From Candolleomyces eurysporus (taxonomy: Eukaryota > Basidiomycota > Agaricomycetes > Agaricales > Psathyrellaceae): a stretch of 26,565 nucleotides of DNA. A model generated the notes under the pieces. It was not told the DNA's origin. It did no database searches and was given only the letters and a program-made list of their open reading frames with translations. The stretch covers positions 1-26,565 of the forward strand of contig JANBPK010000285.1 in assembly GCA_027579435.1 (NCBI GenBank), written 5' to 3'. This document shows positions 9,074 to 19,428 of the stretch, piece after piece (positions within the stretch are counted from its first letter, which is position 1; each line of letters begins with the position of its first letter). The translations under genes were made by a program, and so were the position numbers.

Positions 9074-11123
9074 TCAGACTCCGTCGATGATCCAAATCTC
9101 GTTATCTCCTCCTCGCTTATTGTACATGTTGATTCTTCCTCTCGTTTGCACGTATCGCTGACTGCTGGCTCCATCGAGCGAAATGACTTGGCCGTCGTAT
9201 CTGTCCCCGTCGTTGGAGAAAATTCTAACGGGCAAAATCACAGTTCCGTTCAGAACTTATAGAGGAACTCGGGCACGGTATGAGAATACCAATAGTGATG
9301 CTCACCGGAATCCGGAGCGTACGCCGGGTACCTTGGAAAGGCGCCAGAGCGTCGGAGGCGAGGTCGAAAATGCCCTGAGAGTCCCATAGTTCGTGATGCA
9401 AAGATATCGGCCAGTTCGTACTGATCTGATTGTCCAGTTGTCACCATACTCGTTTCTGAACACCCACTTTAGGTTGTTTGAATCTGTGAGTCCTATAATC
9501 TGCAATGCAATATTTTGGTAGAAAAGGGCCCACCTCCTGACGAGAACCTCCTCCATATTCTTCTACGTAGACTGGAAATCTCTTTCGTCAGATATCATCT
9601 CAAGACGAGTCTAGGGCAGATGCTCACGCCGTGTGTCGTCGAGAGTCGCAAAAAGTTCGTGCTTCAAATTGTAAAGGGTATAAGTCTCGCCCGAGACAAC
9701 ACCGTCATACTCGACGTCCCCGTAGTCGTCGTAGTCGTGGTCGTGGTCATAGCCGTAGTCGTAGTCGTTGTCATCGTCATAGTCATTATAGCCGCTGGCA
9801 NGAGCGGCAGGGGGGAGCTATCGCCATATACCTCATCCTCTCCTCCAAGTCGGCATTATCCTGGGCTCGGCGCCGGTCAGCGCGGCCTGTAACTCCTGGC
9901 GTAACCTAGATTCAGCCGCTCGAGCCTCTCGGCGGCTTCGTTCTTCAGCCTCGCGAATGGCTTCCTCGCGCCTTTGTTCGGCTTCGGCGAATTGCTCCTG
10001 GAGCAACCGGTACTGCCTCGCTTGGTTGCGTTTCTCCTCTTCCAACTTCTTCAACAGCTGACGAACCCTCTCAGCTTCTTCGAGCTGTTCCTTCCTTGTT
10101 TCTTCGTCCCTCTCACGCCTCGCCTGCTCCGCCGCTTCAAACTGCGCTTTGAGCTGCAGTTGGTACTGGTGAGCAAGCTGCGCTAGCTTCTGATCCAAGG
10201 CTATCCCTGCACCCGTTTGGTCGATGTCCTTGTGCTCTTCGACGATCTCTCTTTGAATATTCAAAGCGTTCGGATGGTTCTTCAAAATTTGACGAATAAC
10301 TGCATGCGCGCNTTTTGACCGTATCCTTTGTGTGGTGCATCATCACAGCACCTTTGGCGATCGCGGGTTTGAAGAAATCGTCCAGACTAGCGAGCTCAGC
10401 GGCTCGACGACGACCTTCAATTTCGGACTCTAGGCGGGACCACATGTTGGTCATTATGAGGACATTCCGGAGGGAGGGGTCTCCGCATAACTTGCGGAAG
10501 ACGCCAAAGTTGGTTTTGGCGAGACCGCCGACGCGTAAATCAGAGATTCGGTGAACGTAGATGATTCCATGGAGGGTTTGGCCTTTGCGGTATCTGAAGG
10601 AAGGAAATAGATATTCATAAATGACTGATGACTCTGAAGTTCATATATGAATGACCACGTACTGTTTCTCCAGTTCAAACGCGATAATCCTCAGGATTTC
10701 AGTTTCACTCCTGTTCGTATCGTCGAATCCCGGAGTATCGAACAAGACGATTCGACGACCGTCCAGATCGAACGGGTCCGCGCGTTCAACGGCTTCCGTG
10801 CATGACTGGATCGAGTGGCCGACTCGAAGTTTGTTGGATGATTGAGTGGCTAGGTTGATGAACTGTCGACCAGGTAAGCGCAGTGAGTTCAAGGTTTCGT
10901 AATGAGCTATTCACGGGGGGAAATATGAAGATACTTACAGTAGACTTTCCACTTCCAGTCATCCCCATTACGCTGGTAGTAGAACATCGACCAAGCGTGT
11001 CAGCAAGCACGGATGGTCGACCAGCGAGGGAGCTACTGACGCAATAAGCACATCCTTTACGAGCCCATTGAGTATTAATCAGGGCAATTGTTGAAAGCGA
11101 CGTACCTTGTCTGTAAGGTTCAT
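9074..11123 (-). CDS. AIG1/GIMAP-like GTPase with coiled coil and lectin domain, copy D
   Basis: Exons: 11106-11123, 11041-11054, 10939-10972, 10663-10862, 9628-10593, 9534-9562, 9306-9466, 9074-9224; about 523 aa after discounting two N bases and one missing base. Start MNLTDK: the upstream ATG used in A and B is lost here. G1 GMTGSGKST (14-22), canonical G3 DTPGFDD (from 64), TNMW in the G4 position, coiled coil, an Asp/Tyr-rich linker unique to this copy, then the lectin domain with QEW (419-421) and WTIRSVRTGRYLC. Ns at 10312 and 9801 each break the frame, and deleting each restores homology. One further base seems missing near 9881-9886 (in the AAADRRR-like part of the coiled coil). An extra 51-nt intron (11055-11105) near the start is absent from the other copies. 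Downstream it is convergent with the reductase. Confidence 0.8.
9721..9791. repeat. GTCGTA/GTCGTG-type microsatellite in copy D
   Basis: Imperfect trinucleotide/hexanucleotide repeats rich in GTC and GTA. Read on the minus strand in the copy D frame they encode an acidic Asp/Tyr/His linker (for example DYDYGYDHDHD) between the coiled coil and the lectin domain. Copies B and C have only a short linker here. Confidence 0.8.
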
Positions 11124-11525
11124 GCTCGGTTCGAAGGCACCTGGGATTATGGAAAACGGTAAGCTTATCCTGAGTCGGGGGAGGAGAAGAGGTCAGGGAG
11201 CGCTCAAATTGCAATGTCACCGGCGGGAAATATATACCGTCGAGTCGAATGCACAGCTACTCGTTCCTGCATGCGCTTTCACCCAAGTAGAGAAGCCTCA
11301 ATGCACACACGAGGCAGGCACCGTATCGGTTGAAGTTCAATGGGATATCATAGTAACGGCACAAGGTCCTAATAAGGAGCGCACATGGTGCTATGTGGCG
11401 TAGGCGCCGGCGCTCATTACGTATAGGTTTTATTCTATCATTTCGGCAGCCGCTGGGCGGCCTCGTGAGTACCTGGAAATCTGAAAGGAAATGACCTGTT
11501 TCACAGGTGAAAAATCAATGAATGG
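11124..11525. promoter_or_regulatory. Upstream region of copy D
   Basis: The 402-bp spacer runs from the copy D start to the end of the membrane-protein gene, both on the minus strand. On the minus strand TATATATT at 11229-11236 lies 106-113 bases before the start codon and is a good TATA candidate. No other feature is seen. Confidence 0.55.
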
Positions 11526-13180
11526 CTATCGTATTCGCGACATGTACGCTGGTGGCCTATTTGTGACTTCTACTGGATCCGGTTCCTGGTCCGATCCTTG
11601 AAATCGATCCTTCCGGACGGGAGCATAGAGCCCGACATGAGAGGGCTAAGACCATGAATTTTACGAGTATTAGTGGGACGTTTTGTGATACGGCCAGCGT
11701 GGACAGATGCTTACCTCCCTAGAACTACCGCTGGCAGATGTTCCATTGAAGTCAGACTGGCTTGGAGCGAAGGTAACAAAGCTGTTGGGGACATATTCTT
11801 GGATATCTTCCGTCGGAGACTTGCGGCGTACGAACTGAAGCCCACCAGTCTTGTAACGGACCAAAAGGAATGCCAGAAGGAGAGATGACAGCAAAGAAAA
11901 TACGCCAAGTACAGAGATGCCTGCGACAAAACCGACAGGTATACGACTGGCAGAGTTTAGCTAAATGAGGGAAGGCAGGTAGTATGATACACTCACCTTG
12001 ACGACGCCTCCGTTCCATCCAAGCTTCAGGAAGCCATCAGAAAATGGCACTTTGACGACCCAAGCACGAGATTTAGCTCACCTCCCACCGAGAGACGGCG
12101 CTGTATATATTTCGGCAAAGTCAATCGCAAGCCTTTGCGACCCGGGGTTCGATAGGGAATCCAGTTTTAGAGTGATCGTGTGTTTACCAGAACCAAGATT
12201 GGCACCGTAGTATAGTAGCTGCTTAGATCGGTAAAATTGCTTCAGCCCGGAATGCACAGTCGGAGGACGATCGTTGACTTGGACTGAATACGAAGATGGC
12301 CCATCTGGACCCGCTGGGCCGTAAAGTGCAATGGCATCGCCTAATTTGACGCTTAATTCGATGCGAGAAATGTCATGGTGAACAAAAACGAACCCTATAA
12401 CAATCAGGTTTGAGCACAAGGTAGTGGATACAACAGCAGGAGAACTCACCCTGAAAGTCAGCTGCACGGACGCTCCTGGACTGGAAGTGGCACTATCAAA
12501 CAAAGTTACCGTAAGCGAAAATTCAGACTAGATGACATGTTCGGATCAGCACTCACTGTCCACTTGCTCCTAGAAATGCCCCAACCCTTGGAAAATCAGT
12601 CGTCCACGAGGTGTTAGGGGTGTATTCGAACGCCGGGTGTGTGTCTTGCAGGATGTTGACAATAAGGGGTTCGTCGTCCCGCCCCACGCTTGCCATCCAT
12701 GAGACCTATCAGCGGTTAAACGACAACAGTGCAATCAGGTTGCGAAGTAACTCACATAATCAACATCCAAAAACTTGTTTTCTCTATTCACCAAGGTGAC
12801 ATTGTGCAGACCTTTCGACGTCGCTGCTTTGAACAATGTGGCTTCAAATTGGTCGCTGGAGCTAGCGCCCGTCATCTCCGCCGAATTGACTCCATCTAAA
12901 GAAGCTTGGTACACTCCATGGTTGAATCGCTTGGAGCCAAATATGCTAACTTCTGTTCCGTAGAATTGCAAAGAAAAAGAAGCTCCTTGAACTTCAGTGA
13001 GAGTGAAAGTGGATTCAGAGTATCTATTGACTGATGTTAGATCACTTAGGAAGGACTGATCTGAGAAAGCGAGGCTCACTTGTCTATGAGCTGATCCCCG
13101 GATGATTCTCCAAACTTCCAAGCACCTGTGTATGTGAAAAATGGAGAGGTGTCCTCGTAGACCGCCAAATATGAGGGCAT
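11526..13180 (-). CDS. Single-pass membrane protein with two beta-sandwich modules and PPAY tail (paralog 1)
   Basis: Exons: 13080-13180, 12756-13023, 12557-12705, about 12446-12492, 12082-12340, 11997-12023, 11715-11946, 11526-11585; 380 aa. The donor of the fourth intron is uncertain: the strongest consensus site gives the wrong phase in both paralogs, so a site 4 nt downstream is modelled. Two repeated beta-rich modules of about 120 residues are seen, the first with SFSLQFYGTEVSIFG and the second with DAIALYGPAGPDG, a pattern of galactose-binding-like folds common in Agaricomycete surface proteins. One transmembrane helix lies at about 288-312, followed by RYKTGG (positive-inside), then a Ser/Thr-rich cytoplasmic tail ending in PPAY (372-375) encoded by its own exon. 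No classical signal peptide is seen; the N-terminus is MPSYLAVYED. Ligand unknown. Tandem with its paralog at 13719-15473. Confidence 0.85.
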
Positions 13181-13718
13181 AATGGAAGAAAAGAGGTAAA
13201 GGTACACTGTCGACTTGCTGGGGGATACTTGTTTTAAGAGGGGTGGAACCAATACCGGGCTCGGATTGTCAGGGCGATGCTTTAAACATCATAATATGAT
13301 ATATCCCAGGAGAATGGTCACCCGAGGTGCTTCAAGGGGGATGAGAATTAAACTCAGGTTAGATAAGCACCGAACTTTGGAAGGAACCGCTTACAAAGAT
13401 GATATTGATGCCGACTAGCAACCAGTTACCGTGCAATGCGCAGCGTTTCATCATTATAGTAAATTGCCCAACGCATACATAAATCGTCCATGAAAAAGGC
13501 GTTGAGCAACTCGAACCAGTGATCAAAAGATGAGGGATATAATTGGCCTCGGCGTTTTCTAAAATTCGCAGAGCGACTTCGAAAGAGTCCAGGGATGGGC
13601 TCGGACGCTTCTTCGACCTCAGGTGCCAACAGGCGCTATGTTTCAGTATGACAACCGCTTGTTCATCAAAACATGACACAGGTTCGCATAGGTATCAGAA
13701 TTTTCCAAGAAAAAGATT
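13181..13718. promoter_or_regulatory. Spacer upstream of paralog 1
   Basis: The 538 bp lie between two minus-strand genes. A minus-strand TATATCATATTAT-like stretch at about 13291-13305 lies some 115 bases before the start codon of paralog 1 and may be its TATA element. Nothing coding is convincing here. Confidence 0.5.
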
Positions 13719-15473
13719 TCAAGTCATATACGCTGGTGGTGGAGCCGGCACTGCGGGACCCTCTGACTGTGAATCTCTGTTAGTTGCATGCAGTTGGTTC
13801 TTCCTGATCGAGCGAGGTCGGTAAACTGCCGCTCCTCCTTGGGATGGCTAACGGGCGAACGATCTCAGTTGAGAGCGACTCGAACCNAAAAAATAGGACA
13901 CTCACATTGGTGCTACTAGAGGCTGCGATCGACGACGAATCTTGCTGTGGTATCGGTGGTGCACTGGAGAATTCGGGGGATTGGTGTCCTGTTATAGGAG
14001 TGGAACCAGCCGGGTATGAGGAGTTGAAACCTGTATAGTGGGAAGGTATCGTGCTGGGAGCGTAATTCGCTTGTCCTGTCGGATAAGCCACACCATCGTA
14101 TAACTGCGGATCAACGTCGTCGGATTTCGTGGGCGCAAAATTGAAGCGGCCCTTCTTGTAGAGCACAAATAGGAACACCAGCAAACCAAGGGCTAGGGCA
14201 GCCAAGGTGCCGGTGATCGCGATGCCCACTATCAACCCTATGGGATGACCTCTGGGTAGCTGTTAGTTGGTGGAGCTCAAGGACACGGGTAGCAACTTAC
14301 GACTCAGATGATGGGGCAGTTGCACTATCGAAGCTGCGGCCTAGATCAATAAGATTACTCAAATGCCAGACAACAGAACATCTCACCTTCCACCAAGCGA
14401 AGGCGTCGTGTATATTTCAGCATAATCTATCGCAAGCATCTGCGATCGATCTGAGGTCGACTCCAGCTTCAACGTAATGTTGTGACTTCCGGGACCTAGA
14501 TTTGCTCCATAGTACAGTAGCTGGCGTGGGCGGTAGAACTCCTTGAGGGCAGAGTGAAAGCTCGGTGTGTCGGCCCCAACCTGGACTGAATATGAGGCTG
14601 CCCCATTAGGTCCAGATGGCCCGTAGATGGCAATGGCATCTCCTGTGGCACATATGTTTTCAGTTATTCAGTTATCGAAGTGCGTCATTCCTGGAAGAGG
14701 GATACAGACCCTGGAATGCGATCGAGATGAGCGCCGAAATCGTGAAGAGCTCCTACACACTTACTTGGAAAGTCAATTGAACCGAAGAGCCAGGCGTGGA
14801 GCTTCCACTGTAAAACCTGATTAGACTTTCACTCGCAGCGTTGAGTACCCCAACTCACTGTCCGGTTGCCCCTGCAAAGGTGCCAACAGATGGAGGACCA
14901 GCCGTCCAGGCATTTGCAGGAGAGTAGACGAAGGCAGGATGGCTGTCTTGCCAGGTGTTGACGATTAGAGGTTCATCGTCGCGCCCGACGCTCGCCGTCC
15001 ATGACACCTAGAATATGAACTGAACGAGCGCCCTTGGCAAAGAGTACGCTGGCTGGACTCACGAAATCGATATCCAAGAATTTATTTTCCCTGTTCACCA
15101 TGGTCACGGTGTGCATTCCTTTTTGCACCGTTGCTGAGTATAGTGACGCTTGGAACTGATCTCCGGCACCTGTCACGTCTGGCGAGGTGGTGCCGTCCAG
15201 AGTAACTTGATAGAGCCCATGGTTGCCGCGTTTGGCACCAAAAATGCTCACTTGTGTGCCGTAGAATTTGAAGGAGAAGGTGTTCCCTTGGGTTTGCGTG
15301 AGCGTAAAGCTACTTTCACTGTACCTGCACGGGGAGTCAGCGCCAACACGCACAACAAACCGTATTGCTACGCACTGATCGGCTGCATTATCTCTCGAGC
15401 TACCTGAGGTCCAGGCCCCAGTGTAAGTAAAGAATGGCGAGGTATCTTCGTAAACAGCTGAATACGAGGGCAT
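13719..15473 (-). CDS. Single-pass membrane protein with two beta-sandwich modules and PPAY tail (paralog 2)
   Basis: Exons: 15376-15473, 15063-15324, 14859-15007, about 14761-14807, 14387-14642, 14301-14333, 13906-14251, 13719-13766; 412 aa. The exon plan is the same as in paralog 1, intron by intron, so the two arose by tandem duplication. Seen: start MPSYSAVYEDTSPFF; module 1 with SFKFYGTQVSIFGAKRGNHG; the shared WTASVGRDDEPLIVN-like linker; module 2 with DAIAIYGPSGP; a transmembrane helix at about 286-312 followed by YKKGR; a long Ser/Pro/Tyr-rich tail; and a final 15-codon exon with PPPAYMT (PPAY at 407-410). The single N at 13887 is inside the last intron. Probably a plasma-membrane receptor or adhesin-like protein; ligand unknown. 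Confidence 0.87.
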
Positions 15474-16698
15474 GGTTTGGGGAAAGAACGTTGGGCTATT
15501 CGATCAAGGAAGGAGGGCAATGGTGGTGCATCAAGGAAGCTGACTGGATGTCCGCTGGGCGTTATTACTTATGATAATAATGCATTCGTTTCCACGATCA
15601 ACCCCTAGAAGCCGAACGGAGCCCCAGTTGGCAAGAACATTGAAACTTATGACACAATAGCATGCCCACTGAACCCGAATTCAAAGTTTCCAGAATCAAG
15701 ATCTTCCGGCTGTGCCCGTCGCTGTAGTACGCACAGTTCGTGCTTGAAAAGAGCATCAAAGAGCATCCCAGACATCCCAGTCTGTCACCATAATGGTTAA
15801 TCATGGACAGGCCAAGACACATGGAAGCCAATCACTTGCATACATACCTTCACAGTGCTGTACATGTGCTCGCGTCTACACAGCGAACGGGGCTTGACGG
15901 TCAACTGTCCGGCCCCAATGATGGTAGGAGACCAAGGGCTGGACTTTGATTGGATCAAGGGTTGATGGCAACGACCCTGCGATCGCGTTTCCACGAGGCC
16001 TTCGGCTACTACCGAATAACAGCCAAGTCATTGGTCAAAGCCAAGTTTTTGTACGTGAGTGAATAGATTTGGGAAACTGAAAAAGCTTATCTAGAAAGAC
16101 TTGATTCTGAGAGTCCACAGTATTAAAAAATAGAATCGAAACAGACGGCTTACGGCGAACTAGGACGCGATAGAGCCAGTTGGCCCAATGTACATGTACA
16201 GCTTTTGATTTTTGTTTCGTCGTGGAGCTGGCACACAGCCCATTGGGGCTTATGCGTAATGTATCTCCTCCAGATAGATACAAGGACTATTGCAGGGCAA
16301 CCCGCACAACCTAGTATGCCGAGCGTTTATCTACCACATAACGGTAGAGCGTGAAGCTAATACTCTACAAAAAANGAAAAAAAAATAGCAACAGAACTTA
16401 TTTTGGTGAGGTTTATAGCTTCAGACTCGGACGTTGAGGCAGACAGATTTGTTCTAGCATTGGTTGCAAGCTCTACCACTAAAAAAGATCAAGGGCTGTA
16501 CATAATTCAAGCTAACTGGTTCTACCTATTCTTATTAGCTGTCAAGCGATTCAAGGAGTAAGCTAAGATAGAGGAAGCCGATCGGAGGAATAAGTGTAAA
16601 TAAAGACGGACACTGTTCATTGACGCAGCACAAAACATTTTCATTACCCTGGCCCTGAAAGCACTTTCCCTCCCGGTGGTTCTTTTCTTTACATGGTT
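15474..16698. other. Gene-free 1.2 kb spacer
   Basis: It holds the promoter of paralog 2 (right of 15473 on the minus strand) and the 3' flank of the next gene. An A-rich run with one N lies at about 16369-16386. No open frame here shows protein-like composition or a match to neighbouring families, and I see no tRNA or rRNA. Confidence 0.55.
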
Positions 16699-19266
16699 TT
16701 ACAAAGCTCGCAGTCTATCTACCAAAATGGCCCATTCCATCACCGTGACCCCGAGTCTCAGTGCATCATCCTTCAACTCCCTATCCCGAATATCTGGGTT
16801 GAGATCTCCTAGGGCACGCAAGTGATCCAACGATGTGATTCCAAGCTTCGCCAACACGGGGATCAGGTGCGTCAACGGAGTCTTGCAAGATTCAAGTACG
16901 TGCTCAAAGGTGACTGAAGATGCAGAGGACGTTGACCTAATCGTGCTGATGATCGAGCCATCCTTGGTTGGGTTGAAGGATGGCATGGGGACCCGATTGT
17001 CGATGGGTGTGGATTGCATCATACTCGCTGTCTTTAAGGAGAGTCGGGGAGGTTTGGGAGGTGGTGTTGGAGGAAGCTCGCCCGATGAGTGGCTTGTCGA
17101 GCTCGAGGGANGGGGAGGACGATGATGAAGAGGATTTCTGCTTCTCTGGATGTTCGATGGATCGCTCCGGAGCTCGTGGACTGTGAACACTGAGATGGTT
17201 GTGTCTGTCCAGGGATGTGTTGCTTCCGGGGTTTACGGTATGTTTGCGCGGTATTGAATGTCCCTGCGGATAAGCACAAATTAGAAAACATGCATTGTCA
17301 ATATAGCAAGGCACATACCCCGATGGACGAGTTATGCCCCTCAGACCGTGAGCCACGATGATCGACCCGGTATGCTTGATGGTGAAAACCGCCGTGCCCG
17401 CCACTCCCACTACTTTTCGACCCCCTCGCCACATCATCCAACTCATCTAGAGAATGTTTTTCCGCTTTCGGATTGACAAAATAAACACTCAATCGCTCCG
17501 CGTCCGTGGCTTCCCTGGCTACTTGTTCCCGCCAAGTGGAGATAGTAACAGTCTTCTCGGGGGTGTCCTCCACCACCCTGCGGTCGACTTCTGCATAGGC
17601 CTTCCTTGATGCGGCAGCAGCCTTAGCTTGTGTACTTGAGGTTGGGCTACGCGCAAGGTAGCCACCGCCTCCTCCTCCCACTCCTGCTCCTCTCCCAATC
17701 GTTGGGTTTCTGCTGGGACGTCCCCGACTAGACTTCGTGCTCTTCACCCTGCCTAGAGCAACGCTTTCCCGCATCCCAGATGTATCGTTAAGCCTATTGA
17801 GGCTTATCTCCATATCTCCGTGTTTGGAGAATATGTGCTCGAGCTCGTTCATGTAGTCTTGATGCTCCCCATACACCTCCTTCACGTCCTCCCTCGATTT
17901 CCCTTTGGTATCACTGGCCCGTGTTGCGCCGCGTGCCAGCTGCTGCTGCGGGAGAACGTGGCGATCGGTAGGATGGTTCTGGTACTGCGGAGCTGTCGCG
18001 GAAAACGAGGCATCTTGGAACCGCCTGCTCGACCCAGGCGACCCGTCGTAGGGATTTGAGGCCTTCGTANGGGGACGATACACCATGCGATCGCGAGTGA
18101 GAGTACTCCTCGGGGAATCTTGATGTCGTTCCGATACCGGTTTGCGTGTAGGCATCGAAATCGTCGTCCAACTCCGTCGATGTTGGTGGAGGCCGAGGTC
18201 TCTTGACGACCTCTTTCACTCCCGTAGCAGAGTTCTTCACGAGATAGTAGACTCCTGACTCTAGGAGGCAGAATCAGATGGAAAGCGTAGGTTTAGAGCC
18301 TATGGATGAGGGAGGGAAGGGCACGCACCAGTACGAGCATCATCGTTAAGATGATTCCAACCGTTACTATTCATGACGTCGACGTTGGTAGCAGCAGGCG
18401 AACCTTGTGGGAGGGGGGCTGAGATAACAGGACGGACTCGCTTCGTTTTTTTAGAGAACCAAGGTAAGGGTAGACCACAAAGCATTCGCAAGCGATAGAG
18501 TACAAAGAGATGCAATGGGAGAAGCGCGAACCCTTGACCAGCTGGTGGCGCTGGGCCCAAGTTATCAAGTATAGCAAGAACACGAGGCTCCATCGTGTTC
18601 ACCGTTCCACATCAGCATCGCAAATGAACTGGTACAACACGTGTTGTGGAGGCTGCAGCTATACCATACGGATAAGATGCGGTAATTGCGTGGACAGACG
18701 ATGGGCACTGGAGGGGAAGAATGTTCAGGGGCCGTGAAAGTAGCGGGAAAGGATGCTTGAATCAAATGCCGGGACAGATGCTCACCGCGTCGTATGTATT
18801 TCCAATCGGGGTTTTTAGCTTGCTGGCTCGTTCGCCACTGCCCCGACACAGTGGATATGTCTGTTTCAATCGGCTTGATCCTCAGGACGAATTCCAGGAA
18901 TCCGGAGCAGTAGATGCGATGTAAGAGATGATAAGGTTTCTACCTTCNAGGGGGAGTTTCAAATCGAGACGGCTCATCATCGTACACAGGACAGTCATAC
19001 GCCTGCCGCCAAGTAGACAGATATTCAGAGTTGAAGCTTGAAGTCGTGTCTAGTCGTGTTGAGGAAGAAACTTGCGACTGCCCCACAACCCAGGAAATTG
19101 GTGCAGGCTCCGGTGTTCCCGAGGTTTCATCCAGAAAATCCGTTTCATTAAATCTGATACCATAAAAGGAATTAGCGCTCGCTGGTACTAGACTTGAAGA
19201 TATGACGCACCAGCGGTTCAGCAAACAGTAGTGCAAAAAGAATAACGAGTCACCAGGAACAGACAT
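16699..19266 (-). CDS. Protein of unknown function, low-complexity middle and possible SAM-like C-terminus
   Basis: Exons: 18944-19266, 18786-18860, 18329-18418, 17319-18260, 16699-17263; 663 aa once three frame-breaking Ns (18948, 18070, 17111) are discounted. All phases agree, and joins such as IRR/APLPQG and ART/ESGVYY read naturally. Recognisable parts: a hydrophobic stretch near the N-terminus (LFFLHYCLLNRW), a Ser/Pro-rich middle, a Pro-rich PPTPPPKPP tract and a final helical region with PLTHLIPVLAKLGITSLDHL and TVMEWAILVDRLRAL. That last region resembles a sterile-alpha-motif-type bundle (weak call). The third intron is long (18419-18785, 367 nt) and could hide another exon. The start at 19266 is the first ATG giving an open frame; a later start is possible. 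Its start lies only 162 bp past the stop of the RhoGAP gene on the same strand. Confidence 0.7.
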
Positions 19267-19428
19267 GATGACGAAGAAGCAAAACACGAATAATTTAGAT
19301 GTTAAAGATAAACCAGATTGAAAAAGAAAAACCAGATACATGAGAGCAGGGAAGGGGTATATGCCAACGCACAGCGCAAAACAGATTTCAAAAGCAGATA
19401 AAAAGATATAATGCAAAGATCAGTGACC

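Noticed and set aside
9515..9909. Val/Ile-rich and Arg/Ser-rich plus-strand frames over the microsatellite
   Set aside because: They come from the other frames of the GTC/GTA repeat, whose coding strand is the minus strand within copy D.
15474..16698. Possible tRNA or other RNA gene in the long spacer
   Set aside because: I found no T-loop/anticodon arrangement or other RNA signature by eye; no CRISPR-like array is present anywhere in the window.
16937..17446. Long minus-strand frame running through the N at 17111
   Set aside because: It is a chimera of intron, true exon and a shifted frame; removing the N joins the upstream part to the PPTPPPKPP frame instead.
18940..19416. Extension of the unknown gene upstream of 19266 with a hydrophobic N-terminus
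   Set aside because: The region upstream of 19266 is an A/T-rich spacer between two genes; its hydrophobic reading reflects base composition. Start kept at 19266.
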